Below, one piece after another: positions 54,090 to 62,666 of a stretch of 64,000 nucleotides of DNA. The stretch covers positions 434,001 to 498,000 of the forward strand of contig NZ_BAABWX010000001.1 of NCBI RefSeq assembly GCF_040364665.1. Reading direction: 5' to 3'. How positions within the stretch are numbered: the first letter of the stretch is position 1; every line of letters begins with the position of its first letter. The notes under the pieces are model-generated. The model searched no databases and was not told the origin of the DNA. It saw nothing but the letters and a program-made list of their open reading frames with translations. A program made the translations under genes and the position numbers. Source of the DNA: Cognatishimia sp. WU-CL00825. GTDB taxonomy: Bacteria; Pseudomonadota; Alphaproteobacteria; Rhodobacterales; Rhodobacteraceae.

Positions 54090-55250
54090 TTATGAGCGCG
54101 TTAGAAGGCCGCCAGCCCGTCGTTGAATTTTACCCTCCAGTTCCAGATCAACCAACGCAGGGGCAATCTCATGTGTGGCGGCAGGAAGGTCACGAATGAG
54201 TTGATCTTCGGCCAAAGGGCTTGGGCCAAGACGGTCCAGAATTTGCCGGTGCAGTTTCGCGGTGTCCTGTAAATTGCGGTTTTGTGGCTGCGCCTGACTT
54301 CTGGCGTGTGAGTTGCGCGGGGGCGTTAGATCCAGCTCTGATTGCTGCGGCGGGGCCAGGGGGGCAATGGCTGCAAGAATATCTTCAGCGCAGCGCACCA
54401 AGGTTGCCCCATCGCGAATAAGGATGTTGCAACCAGATGCGCGCGTGTCAAATGGATGCCCAGGCACGGCCAGCACATCCCGACCCTGGTCCAATGCGTT
54501 TTTTGCGGTGATCAAAGACCCGGATTTTGAGGCGGCTTCTATTACAACCACAGCTTTTGACAGGCCCGAGATAATGCGGTTGCGGCTGGGGAAGTGTCGG
54601 GCTTGGGGGTGGATGCCCATTGGTTGTTCTGACAATGAAAGACCGTTTTGGGCAATTTCTTTGGCTAGTGATGTATTTTCAGTTGGGTAAATAACGTCAA
54701 CACCGCCCGCAAAGACCGCGATGGTGCCAGTCTTCAGGCTTGCTTGATGAGCGGCGGCGTCGATGCCGCGGGCAAGACCACTGACGGTGACATGGGCTTG
54801 GGTGCCCAATTCCGCGGCGATGGAACGCGCCATACGCGTGCCCAGCGAAGAGGCATTTCGCGCCCCGACGATAGCGATAGAGGGGGTTTTTAGTAATTCA
54901 AGCCGACCAACTGCCCATAATATGGGTGGGGCGTCTGGCAGATCATAGAGTGAAGTTGGATAGTTTTGATCGCCGCTACAAATCAAGGTCGCGCCTGCCA
55001 GTTTGGCTGCATTCAGCTCGTCTGCAACAATTTGTTCGGGACAAATTTGATAGTCTTTGACGCCAGCTGCCTGAGCTATGTCAGGCAGTGCTGTCAAGGC
55101 CTCCGTAACATTGCCATGTTCGGCGATCAACCGATGGAACGTGGTTGGCCCAACCCGGCGAGAACGCAAGAGACGAAGCCAAAGGAACCTTTCTTCCTCC
55201 GTGGTGGGTGGGAGTTGGGGGTGAGTGGAAGAATGTTGACTGTCAGTCAT
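54090..55250 (-). CDS. dprA: DNA processing protein DprA
   Basis: This 386-residue protein has a helix-hairpin-like N-terminal part, the Rossmann-type DprA core (SIAIVGARNASSLGTRMA; SGLARGIDAAAH; GGVDVIYP; FPSRNRIISGLS; SGSLITAKNALDQGR) and a C-terminal winged helix. DprA loads RecA on incoming single-stranded DNA. In Rhodobacterales it is also tied to gene transfer agent uptake. It is upstream of topA, the common dprA-topA order. A GTTAAC lies in its upstream gap, but not as a full CtrA site. Confidence 0.95.
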   Translation of the reverse strand: MTDSQHSSTHPQLPPTTEEERFLWLRLLRSRRVGPTTFHRLIAEHGNVTEALTALPDIAQAAGVKDYQICPEQIVADELNAAKLAGATLICSGDQNYPTSLYDLPDAPPILWAVGRLELLKTPSIAIVGARNASSLGTRMARSIAAELGTQAHVTVSGLARGIDAAAHQASLKTGTIAVFAGGVDVIYPTENTSLAKEIAQNGLSLSEQPMGIHPQARHFPSRNRIISGLSKAVVVIEAASKSGSLITAKNALDQGRDVLAVPGHPFDTRASGCNILIRDGATLVRCAEDILAAIAPLAPPQQSELDLTPPRNSHARSQAQPQNRNLQDTAKLHRQILDRLGPSPLAEDQLIRDLPAATHEIAPALVDLELEGKIQRRAGGLLTRS

Positions 55251-55315
55251 CCGTGGCTCCGCCGTCTTGCAGAATCACTTGTAGGCGCGCTTGGTTAACG
55301 AGCCATGAATTTAGA

Positions 55316-55346
55316 AATGAAAAGAGGGGCAGCGTGCCCCTCTTTG
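55316..55346 (-). terminator. Rho-independent terminator of tldD
   Basis: AAAGAGGGGCA pairs perfectly with TGCCCCTCTTT (55322-55332 with 55336-55346, 3-nt loop). Read on the minus strand it is followed by TTTTCATTT. Confidence 0.88.
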
Positions 55347-55383
55347 TGATGCTCTACTGGCCAGCCTGTTCAATTGGCTCGTT

Positions 55384-56805
55384 TTAGGTGGCAGAGCCGC
55401 CAACCGTTAGGCCACCCATCAAAACCGTGGGCTGCCCAACGCCAACGGGCACCCACTGGCCTGCTTTGCCGCAATTTCCCATGCCCGGATCAAGTGCCAT
55501 ATCGTTGCCAAGACCATGGATCTGGGTCATGGCCGTTGCGCCGTCTCCGATCAATGTGGCCCCTTTGACAGCTTCTTGCACTTCGCCGTTGCGCACGCGG
55601 TAAGCCTCTGTGCAAGAGAACACAAATTTACCATTGGTGATGTCGACCTGTCCGCCGCCAAAGCCAACGGCGTAGATGCCATCTTTGAGGGCTGCAATTA
55701 GATCTTTCGGGTCGCTGTCGCCCCCTGCCATATAGGTATTGGTCATGCGTGGCATCGGTGTGTGTGCATAGCTTTGGCGGCGGCCATTGCCTGTGGGTTC
55801 AACCCCCATCAAGCGGGCATTCTGGCGGTCTTGCATATAGCCAACCAAGATACCGTCTTGAATCAAAGTGTTTTTTCCTGATGGCGTGCCTTCGTCATCG
55901 ACCGTCAAAGACCCGCGGCGGTCAGGGATTGTGCCATCATCGATGACCGTTACGCCCTTGGATGCGACCTGTTCGCCAACGCGCCCGGCAAAATTTGAGC
56001 TGCCCTTGCGATTAAAGTCGCCTTCCAATCCATGGCCCACTGCTTCGTGCAATAGAATGCCGGGCCAACCTGGTGCCAAAACCACTTCCATTTGTCCGGC
56101 CGGGGCAGGGGCTGCATCTAAGTTCACCAAAGCGACGCGCAGCGCCTCGCGGGTTTTATCCTGCCAGTCTTTTGGGTCGATCAAGCCATCAAGACCTATG
56201 CGGCCACCGCCACCTGCGCTGCCACTTTCGCGTCTGCCGTCTTGTTCAATAATGACAGAAACGTTTACACGCGTCATGGGGCGAATGTCGGTGATGCGGG
56301 TGCCGTCCGGTCGCAATATGACGACTTCTTGCAGCGAGGCCGCCAAAGACGCGCTGACCTGAACAACCCGAGGGTCCAAATCTCTGGCAAAGGTATCGAT
56401 ATCGCGCAAAGTTTCGATTTTTACTGGAAAGCTTGCACCTGCGATGGGGTCTTGATCGGTATAAAGTTTACGATTGGTGGCTCGGGGTCCGTCTGCATAA
56501 CTTCCGCCGCCTTCACCTACTGCGAGTCGTGCTGTTGCGACCGCGCGTTTGAGCGCAGATTCGGAAATTTCGCTTGAGTGTGCATAGCCGGAGACCTCGC
56601 CATTGACCGCGCGCAAGCCGAATCCTTCTGAGGCATCATAACTGGCGGTCTTAATGCGGCCGTCGTCAAACAGCAGCGACTCAGCGCGTCTGCGTTCCAA
56701 GAACAGTTCGCCATCTTCAGCGCCTGCGGTGGCTTCACGCAGCATAGAAAGGGCGCGACCCTCGTCTAAATTTGTGTGAAAGGGGTCAAAAAGTGTTTCT
56801 GTCAT
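55384..56805 (-). CDS. tldD: Metalloprotease TldD
   Basis: This 473-residue subunit of the TldD/TldE peptidase carries the zinc-binding HEAVGHGLEGD motif near residue 253. The C-terminal conserved blocks are SFGGGQVDI-like (here VGFGGGQVDITNGKF) and GNCGKAGQWVPVGVGQP. TldD/E degrades unfolded peptides and matures some modified peptides. The partner tldE (pmbA) is not in the window. It is divergent from ctaC; an FNR-type repeat lies 18-35 bp before its start. Confidence 0.95.
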   Translation of the reverse strand: MTETLFDPFHTNLDEGRALSMLREATAGAEDGELFLERRRAESLLFDDGRIKTASYDASEGFGLRAVNGEVSGYAHSSEISESALKRAVATARLAVGEGGGSYADGPRATNRKLYTDQDPIAGASFPVKIETLRDIDTFARDLDPRVVQVSASLAASLQEVVILRPDGTRITDIRPMTRVNVSVIIEQDGRRESGSAGGGGRIGLDGLIDPKDWQDKTREALRVALVNLDAAPAPAGQMEVVLAPGWPGILLHEAVGHGLEGDFNRKGSSNFAGRVGEQVASKGVTVIDDGTIPDRRGSLTVDDEGTPSGKNTLIQDGILVGYMQDRQNARLMGVEPTGNGRRQSYAHTPMPRMTNTYMAGGDSDPKDLIAALKDGIYAVGFGGGQVDITNGKFVFSCTEAYRVRNGEVQEAVKGATLIGDGATAMTQIHGLGNDMALDPGMGNCGKAGQWVPVGVGQPTVLMGGLTVGGSAT

Positions 56806-56822
56806 GTGCTCCTGCCTAGAAA

Positions 56823-56858
56823 TTTTTGATCTAAATCAAAAAAGCGTCTGTTTGACGC
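56823..56858. promoter_or_regulatory. Adjacent FNR-type and RegA/PrrA-type boxes upstream of ctaC
   Basis: TTTTTGAT-CTAA-ATCAAAAA (56823-56842) is a perfect 8+8 inverted repeat containing the exact FNR consensus TTGAT-N4-ATCAA (56826-56839). One base after it, GCGTC-TGTTT-GACGC (56844-56858) fits the GCGNC-N5-GNCGC pattern of RegA/PrrA sites. Both lie between divergent tldD and ctaC, 125-161 bp before the ctaC start. FnrL and RegA/PrrA control respiratory genes in Rhodobacter, which supports a redox-control role. Confidence 0.6.
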
Positions 56859-56983
56859 AAGCATATTCCTTTATCTGCACGCTAGAATATGGTTCATAGC
56901 ACCGACAAAACAACGGGATTCCGTCCTAAGGGATGAAATTCCCCCGTAATAACGATGAAATACGTAACCGATCAGGGTGACAC

Positions 56984-57907
56984 ATGCGAATTCTTTCGAC
57001 CCTCATGGGACTTTGGGCAGCCTTTAACGCCCTTCCGGCCATGGCTCAGCAAGCTGAGCACATTGGCAAACCTGTTGATAAAGCAACGGGCTTTCAAACG
57101 CCCGTAACAGAACTGTCTCGCGATATTCAGTCGCTGGACAGCATGATCAACGTGATCATCGCTGTCATCACGGTATTTGTGGCGCTGTTGCTGCTGATTT
57201 GTATCCTGCGTTTTAACCGCAAATCTAATCCAAATCCTGCGAGCTTTACGCACCACACACCAATTGAAATCGTCTGGACCATCGGTCCAATCTTGGTTTT
57301 GATTTTCATTGGGGCGTTCAGCCTTCCGGTTTTGTTTAAAAACCAAGAAATTCCAGAATCTGAACTGTATATCAAAGTCACGGGCCACCAGTGGTATTGG
57401 ACTTATGAATATCCAGAGCAAGAGCTGGAGTTTGACAGTTATATGATCGGCCAACCGGCAACGCTTGATGAAACAGCGCGCCCGGCGGATGCTGAGATCG
57501 TTCCATATGTAATGTCTGAAGCCATGGAGACCAAATTGGTCGAAAATGGCTATGAAAGCGATGAATTCTTGCTGGCGACAGACACACGGGTAGTTGTGCC
57601 TGTGGATACCGTGGTTGTTATGGGCGTGACCGCTGATGACGTAATTCACTCTTGGACCATTCCAGCCTTTGGTGTGAAACAAGATGCGGTGCCAGGTCGT
57701 TTGGCACAGCTTTGGTTCAAAGCCGAAAAAGAAGGCGTTTTCTTCGGTCAGTGTTCTGAGCTTTGCGGCAAAGACCACACCTATATGCCGATCACTGTGG
57801 AAGTTGTCAGCAAAGAGAAATTCGCTGACTGGGTGAAAGTTGCGCAAGAAGAGTTTGCGGAAACTGGCACCGTGCCAACAGCTTTTGAGTTGGCAGCAGC
57901 TAACTAA
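56984..57907 (+). CDS. ctaC: Cytochrome c oxidase (aa3-type) subunit II
   Basis: This 307-residue protein has a signal peptide (to about AMAQ), two membrane helices and a periplasmic cupredoxin domain. The dinuclear CuA ligands are H222 (VIHSW), C257, C261, H265 and M268 (CSELCGKDHTYM). CuA takes electrons from cytochrome c. It heads the cta operon; subunit I (ctaD) is not in the window. Confidence 0.98.
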   Translation: MRILSTLMGLWAAFNALPAMAQQAEHIGKPVDKATGFQTPVTELSRDIQSLDSMINVIIAVITVFVALLLLICILRFNRKSNPNPASFTHHTPIEIVWTIGPILVLIFIGAFSLPVLFKNQEIPESELYIKVTGHQWYWTYEYPEQELEFDSYMIGQPATLDETARPADAEIVPYVMSEAMETKLVENGYESDEFLLATDTRVVVPVDTVVVMGVTADDVIHSWTIPAFGVKQDAVPGRLAQLWFKAEKEGVFFGQCSELCGKDHTYMPITVEVVSKEKFADWVKVAQEEFAETGTVPTAFELAAAN

Positions 57908-57992
57908 AGCCAAACACTTTCAGGGCGCGTTGTTTGCGCGCTCTGCCCAAATCCACGTGAGCTGCGGCTCACTTTTGTGAACAGGACAGATC

Positions 57993-58934
57993 ATGAGCGA
58001 CGCCAGTCTTCATTCGCCAGCGCAGGAAAGCGAGGCCTCTTTCGGGGACTATTTTGCTTTGCTAAAGCCGCGGGTGATGTCCTTGGTGGTGTTCACTGCC
58101 ATGGTCGGTCTTTTGGCGGCACCTGGTGGGGTTCATCCCTTTGTCGCGTTCTGCGCGATCTTGTTCATTGCGGTCGGGGGCGGGGCCTCTGGTGCACTGA
58201 ACATGTGGTATGATTCAGACATCGATCAGATCATGAGCCGCACAAAATCGCGGCCAATTCCGTCTGGTAAGGTTTCTCGCGACGAAGCGTTTGCTTTCGG
58301 CATGACGCTTTCTGTTTTTGCGGTTGTGATGCTTGGGTTGGCGACAAATCTTGTGGCCGCTGGCCTGCTGGCGTTCACAATTTTCTTTTACGTGGTGATC
58401 TACACCATGTGGCTGAAACGCTGGACACCGCAGAACATTGTCATTGGTGGCGCTGCGGGGGCTTTTCCGCCAATGATTGGCTGGGCGGTTGTCACAGGTG
58501 GTGTGTCAGTTGAAAGCGTCTTGATGTTTACGCTGATCTTTATGTGGACGCCGCCGCATTTCTGGGCGCTTTGTCTGTTCATGAAGTCTGATTACAAAGA
58601 TGCGGGCGTGCCAATGTTGCACGTGACCAATGGGCGTGCGTCAACACGTAATCACATTTTGATCTATACGCTGATACTTGCTGTGGTGGCTTTGGGTATT
58701 GCATTCACCTCAATCGGTGGTCCGATTTACCTGACAGTTGCTGTTGTCCTGAATGCTTTGTTTGTTGCGGGTGCCGTTGCAATTTGGCGGCGTAGCGATG
58801 CGCAATGTGAGGCAGACAATCACAAGCGCGAAAAGAGCTTTTTTGGACTATCGCTGTTGTATCTTTTCCTGCATTTCGGTGCGATTTTGGCTGAGGCGGC
58901 TCTTGCGCCTTATGGATTTGGAGGTTGGTCATGA
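57993..58934 (+). CDS. ctaB: Protoheme IX farnesyltransferase (heme O synthase)
   Basis: This 313-residue UbiA-family membrane enzyme farnesylates heme b to heme o, the precursor of heme a. The aspartate-rich motif reads [15 protein letters not shown] near residue 70. A second is in the loop after [15 protein letters not shown]. It has about nine helices. Its stop overlaps the next small gene by 4 nt (ATGA). Confidence 0.96.
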   Translation: MSDASLHSPAQESEASFGDYFALLKPRVMSLVVFTAMVGLLAAPGGVHPFVAFCAILFIAVGGGASGALNMWYDSDIDQIMSRTKSRPIPSGKVSRDEAFAFGMTLSVFAVVMLGLATNLVAAGLLAFTIFFYVVIYTMWLKRWTPQNIVIGGAAGAFPPMIGWAVVTGGVSVESVLMFTLIFMWTPPHFWALCLFMKSDYKDAGVPMLHVTNGRASTRNHILIYTLILAVVALGIAFTSIGGPIYLTVAVVLNALFVAGAVAIWRRSDAQCEADNHKREKSFFGLSLLYLFLHFGAILAEAALAPYGFGGWS

Positions 58935-59092
58935 GCTTTCGCGAAGACCACGAATTGCATAAGCGTCGTTTGGGCCGCAACCTAGGGCTGGCCGCTGTAT
59001 TGATCGGCTTTGTTGCCATTATTTTTGGACTTACGGTCGTCAAGGTTACACGTGGTGACTTTGAGCCACAAAGCGTGAAAGTGCAAAACTGA
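58931..59092 (+). CDS. Small single-helix membrane protein in the cta operon (CoxF-like)
   Basis: This gene of 53 codons has a charged N-terminus ([17 protein letters not shown]), one membrane helix (about residues 18-37) and a short tail. It overlaps ctaB by 4 nt (ATGA) and ctaG by one base (TGATG), so it is translated between them. The ctaB-small protein-ctaG arrangement is common in Rhodobacterales. The role is unknown; assembly or stability of cytochrome c oxidase is the obvious guess. Genes this short are often missed. Confidence 0.85.
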   Translation: MSFREDHELHKRRLGRNLGLAAVLIGFVAIIFGLTVVKVTRGDFEPQSVKVQN

Positions 59093-59694
59093 TGCCAATG
59101 GATCAAAACGTCAGAACAGTTGCTAAGCTAAGCGGTGTTGTCGTTTTGATGGCCGGCTTGGCCTATGCGTCTGTGCCGTTTTACGATTGGTTTTGTCGTG
59201 TCACCGGTTTTGGCGGTGTCACAAGCATTGCCGATGCGGGGTCTGACGTTGTCTTGGATCAGACCATCAAAGTCAAATTTGATGCGAGTAAAGACCGTGG
59301 CATGCTGTGGGATTTCAAACCTCAGCAACTGGAAATGGAACTTAAAATCGGTGAAACCGGTTTGGCGTTTTATGAAGCTTATAATCCAACCGATCGGCCT
59401 ATTGCGGGGCAGGCCAGCTATAATGTCACGCCCTATGAGGCCGGTGGGTTTTTCTCGAAAATCGACTGCTTTTGTTTTACCGAACAAGTGCTGATGCCCG
59501 GCGAACGCGTCGACATGCCTGTGACGTTCTTTGTCGATCCGGAAATCGTCACGGATCGTGACGCAAAATATGTTAAAGAGATCACGTTGAGCTATACGTT
59601 CTATGAGATCGACCTTCCCGAAGAAACCGCGGCTTTGACACATGGTGTTGATGCCGTAGAAACAACAATAAACCGAACCTCCAACGAGGGATAA
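59092..59694 (+). CDS. ctaG: Cytochrome c oxidase copper assembly protein CtaG (Cox11)
   Basis: The 200-residue protein has one N-terminal helix and a periplasmic Cox11 domain. The Cu(I)-binding cysteines are C35 ([10 protein letters not shown]) and the CFC pair C126/C128 ([10 protein letters not shown]). It inserts CuB into subunit I. It starts at TGATG, overlapping the small upstream gene, and is followed 7 nt later by ctaE. Confidence 0.97.
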   Translation: MPMDQNVRTVAKLSGVVVLMAGLAYASVPFYDWFCRVTGFGGVTSIADAGSDVVLDQTIKVKFDASKDRGMLWDFKPQQLEMELKIGETGLAFYEAYNPTDRPIAGQASYNVTPYEAGGFFSKIDCFCFTEQVLMPGERVDMPVTFFVDPEIVTDRDAKYVKEITLSYTFYEIDLPEETAALTHGVDAVETTINRTSNEG

Positions 59695-59701
59695 CTCCAC
59701 T

Positions 59702-60502
59702 ATGGCGCACGCTAAAAATCACGATTATCACATTTTGGCCCCTTCTTGGTGGCCGTTCTTGGGCGCATTGGGCGGCTTTATTATGCTGTTCGGCGCGGTT
59801 CTTATGTTCCACGACAAAGGTCCGTGGATGTTCCTGATTGGCCTGGCTGGCGTCTTGTACGTCATGTTTGGCTGGTGGGCAGAAGTTGTTGCTGAAAGCA
59901 AAGTCGGCGATCACACACCGGTGGTGCAAATCGGCCTGCGCTACGGCTTTATTTTGTTCATCATGTCAGAAGTTATGTTCTTCTCGGCTTGGTTCTGGAG
60001 CTTCTTTAAGCACGCAATTTACCCCATGGGTCCAGACAGCCCGATGATTGACGGTATGTTTCCACCAGCAGGCATTGAGACGTTTGACCCATTTCACCTG
60101 CCGCTGATCAATACTTTGATTTTGCTGTGTTCTGGTTGCGCCGCAACCTGGGCGCACCATGCGTTGGCCCATGAGGACAACCGTCAAGATATGAAGTGGG
60201 GTCTGATTATTGCTGTGGCTCTGGGCGTGTTGTTCACGGTCTTTCAGGTTTATGAATACAGCCACGCAGCCTTTTCCTTTGATGGAAACATCTATGGTGC
60301 CAACTTCTTTATGGCGACAGGTTTCCACGGTTTTCACGTTCTGATCGGAACCATCTTTTTGCTGGTGTGTTTGCTGCGCTTGATGAGCGGCCACTTCACC
60401 AAAGAACAGCACGTGGGCTTTGAAGCCGCGGCTTGGTACTGGCACTTTGTGGATGTGGTTTGGCTGTTTCTTTTTGCAGCGGTCTACATCTGGGGCCAAT
60501 AA
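59702..60502 (+). CDS. ctaE: Cytochrome c oxidase subunit III
   Basis: The 266-residue protein has seven helices. Family blocks are [20 protein letters not shown] at the N-terminus, [20 protein letters not shown], and [20 protein letters not shown] near the end. It supports subunit I proton uptake and stability. A palindromic terminator follows 44 bp after the stop. Confidence 0.98.
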   Translation: MAHAKNHDYHILAPSWWPFLGALGGFIMLFGAVLMFHDKGPWMFLIGLAGVLYVMFGWWAEVVAESKVGDHTPVVQIGLRYGFILFIMSEVMFFSAWFWSFFKHAIYPMGPDSPMIDGMFPPAGIETFDPFHLPLINTLILLCSGCAATWAHHALAHEDNRQDMKWGLIIAVALGVLFTVFQVYEYSHAAFSFDGNIYGANFFMATGFHGFHVLIGTIFLLVCLLRLMSGHFTKEQHVGFEAAAWYWHFVDVVWLFLFAAVYIWGQ

Positions 60503-60546
60503 GGACGCGCAAAAGGTTGGACCTTTTGAGTTGATAGGATTAAAGC

Positions 60547-60580
60547 AAGTCGCGACGGATCATCCGTCGCGACTTTGGTT
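60547..60580 (+). terminator. Strong palindromic terminator between ctaE and surf1
   Basis: A 14-bp perfect inverted repeat (60547-60560 with 60562-60575) around a single central base is followed by TTTGGTTTT. It is inside the cluster, 20 bp before the surf1 start, so it probably separates or attenuates the downstream genes. Confidence 0.8.
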
Positions 60581-60594
60581 TTAAAGGGCCTGCT

Positions 60595-61272
60595 GTGCGG
60601 CGACTAATTCTACCTTTGACATTTGGCATTTTGGGCACTGCGATTTTGCTTTCGCTGGGCAGCTGGCAAGTGCGCCGGTTGGCCTGGAAAGAAAACGTTC
60701 TGGCGCAAATTGACCGGCAGATCGCAGCAGAACCGGTGGCGCTGCCAGTTGAACTGGATCCAGACGCAGACAAGTTTTTAGCGGTCACAGTGCAGGGCCT
60801 GATCACCCAAGACGAAGTTCATGTGCTTGCCTCGACCCGTGATACAGGTGCGATTTATCGTGTGATCGCGGCTTTTGAAACCACGGACGGGAGGCGGGTG
60901 CTTTTGGATCGCGGTTGGGTCTATCCGCCTAGCAAAGATGCGCAGCGCCCCATGGTTCAAACCACGGTCCAGGGCAATTTGCACTGGCCGCAGGAAGTTG
61001 ACAGCTATACGCCAGAAAATGATACCAATGCCAATATTTGGTTTTCGCGGCATGTGCCGACACTGGCCAAAGCACTCGACACTGAAGAAATCTTAGTTGT
61101 TGCCCGAAGTACCACAGAAAAAGATCCTCAGGTCACGCCGTTGCCAGTTGCTTCCTCTGGTATTCCCAACGATCACCTGCAATACGCTGTGACTTGGTAT
61201 GGCCTAGCGGCCGTCTGGGTCATGATGACGCTTTATTACCTGCGCCGCATGCGCAAACAGAAAAAGGTCTAA
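60595..61272 (+). CDS. SURF1 family cytochrome c oxidase assembly protein
   Basis: The 225-residue protein has two flanking membrane helices and a periplasmic domain. It starts at GTG. Conserved blocks are LGSWQVRRLAWKENVLAQID, RVLLDRGWVYP and NDHLQYAVTWYGLAAVWV. SURF1 aids heme a insertion in subunit I. It lies after the ctaE terminator and five nucleotides before thrC. Confidence 0.95.
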   Translation: MRRLILPLTFGILGTAILLSLGSWQVRRLAWKENVLAQIDRQIAAEPVALPVELDPDADKFLAVTVQGLITQDEVHVLASTRDTGAIYRVIAAFETTDGRRVLLDRGWVYPPSKDAQRPMVQTTVQGNLHWPQEVDSYTPENDTNANIWFSRHVPTLAKALDTEEILVVARSTTEKDPQVTPLPVASSGIPNDHLQYAVTWYGLAAVWVMMTLYYLRRMRKQKKV

Positions 61273-61277
61273 AAGCC

Positions 61278-62666
61278 GTGAAATATATATCTACGCGCGG
61301 AAACGCACCGGAACTGAGTTTCACCGAAGCCATGTTGACTGGGCTTGCGCGCGATGGCGGGCTGTATGTGCCCAAGAAGATCCCTACCATGACCCACGAC
61401 GAGATCGCTGGCCTGGCTGGTTTGTCGTACGAGGAAATTGCGTTTCGGGTAATGAAGCCGTTTATCGGTGACAGTTTTACCGACGAGGAATTCCAAGGAA
61501 TTATTGGGCGGGCTTATGCAGGGTTTCGCCATGACGCACGTGCACCATTGGTCCAGCTGGCCCCAAATCATTATTTGCTAGAGCTGTTTCACGGACCAAC
61601 TCTGGCCTTTAAAGACTTTGCCATGCAGTTAATTGGGCAGCTGTTCCAATTTGAGCTGGCACGCCGCAAAGAGCGAGTGACCATTGTCGGTGCCACCTCT
61701 GGTGACACAGGCTCTGCCGCAATCGAGGCGTTTCGTGGTCTGAAAAACGTGGACGTCTTTATTCTGTTCCCCAATGGGCGCGTATCCGACATTCAACGCA
61801 AGCAGATGACGACGCCTGATGATGCCAATGTACATGCTTTGGCTTTGGAAGGTGACTTTGACGATTGTCAGGCCCGCCTGAAAGACATGTTCAATGATTT
61901 TGAATTCCGCGATGGCGTTAAGCTGGCGGGGGTGAATTCGATCAATTGGGCGCGCGTCTTGGCGCAAGTTGTGTATTTCTTTTCTTCGGCCGTTTCACTT
62001 GGCGCACCACATCGCAAGGTAAGTTTTACGGTTCCGACCGGAAACTTTGGGGATATTTTTGCGGGCTATATAGCTAAGAAAATGGGCCTGCCCATCGAGA
62101 AGCTGGTGATCGCAACCAACCAGAATGATATTTTGCATCGTACAATGCAAACCGGGGCTTACACCAAACAAGGTGTGACGCCGTCCATCAGCCCCTCTAT
62201 GGACATTCAGGTGTCGTCCAATTTTGAGCGGGCGTTGTTTGACGCTTATGATCGGGATGGGGCCGCTGTGGCCCAATTGATGGACGAACTAAAAGAAGGT
62301 TCGTTTACGATCAGCCAGGGGGCGATGGAAGCTTTGCGCGAACAATTTGTGTCAGGTCGCGCCACAGAAGCTGAAACCAAAGACACAATCAAATCTGAGT
62401 TTGCGGCCAGCGGTGAGGTGCTTTGCCCCCATTCGGCGGTTGGCGTTAAGGTTGGACACGAATACCAATCCGAGGTTCCTATGATCACCTTGGCAACAGC
62501 GCATCCGGCGAAATTCCCGGATGCCGTTGAAATGGCAATGGGGACCCGTCCAGCGTTGCCTGCGCATATGCAGGATATGATGGGGCAGGAGGAGCGTATG
62601 TGCAAAGTGCCAAATCAACTGCCTCTGCTTCAGACCATTATTAAAGATCGGATCGCATCACGTTGA
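61278..62666 (+). CDS. thrC: Threonine synthase
   Basis: This 462-residue PLP enzyme makes threonine from phosphohomoserine. The PLP Lys lies in FHGPTLAFKDFAMQLIGQ near residue 110, and the phosphate loop reads GATSGDTGSAAIEAF. The C-terminus has CPHSAVGVK. The start is GTG at 61278 with AAGG upstream; a longer frame beginning inside surf1 was rejected. The stop overlaps the M16 peptidase start. Confidence 0.97.
   Translation: MKYISTRGNAPELSFTEAMLTGLARDGGLYVPKKIPTMTHDEIAGLAGLSYEEIAFRVMKPFIGDSFTDEEFQGIIGRAYAGFRHDARAPLVQLAPNHYLLELFHGPTLAFKDFAMQLIGQLFQFELARRKERVTIVGATSGDTGSAAIEAFRGLKNVDVFILFPNGRVSDIQRKQMTTPDDANVHALALEGDFDDCQARLKDMFNDFEFRDGVKLAGVNSINWARVLAQVVYFFSSAVSLGAPHRKVSFTVPTGNFGDIFAGYIAKKMGLPIEKLVIATNQNDILHRTMQTGAYTKQGVTPSISPSMDIQVSSNFERALFDAYDRDGAAVAQLMDELKEGSFTISQGAMEALREQFVSGRATEAETKDTIKSEFAASGEVLCPHSAVGVKVGHEYQSEVPMITLATAHPAKFPDAVEMAMGTRPALPAHMQDMMGQEERMCKVPNQLPLLQTIIKDRIASR

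Noticed and set aside
55251..55320. CtrA site upstream of dprA
   Set aside because: Only one TTAAC half-site is present; the second half is missing at the required spacing.
56972..57913. Long antisense frame (313 codons) covering ctaC
   Set aside because: ctaC is certain from its CuA motif. The antisense reading has no family-like sequence.
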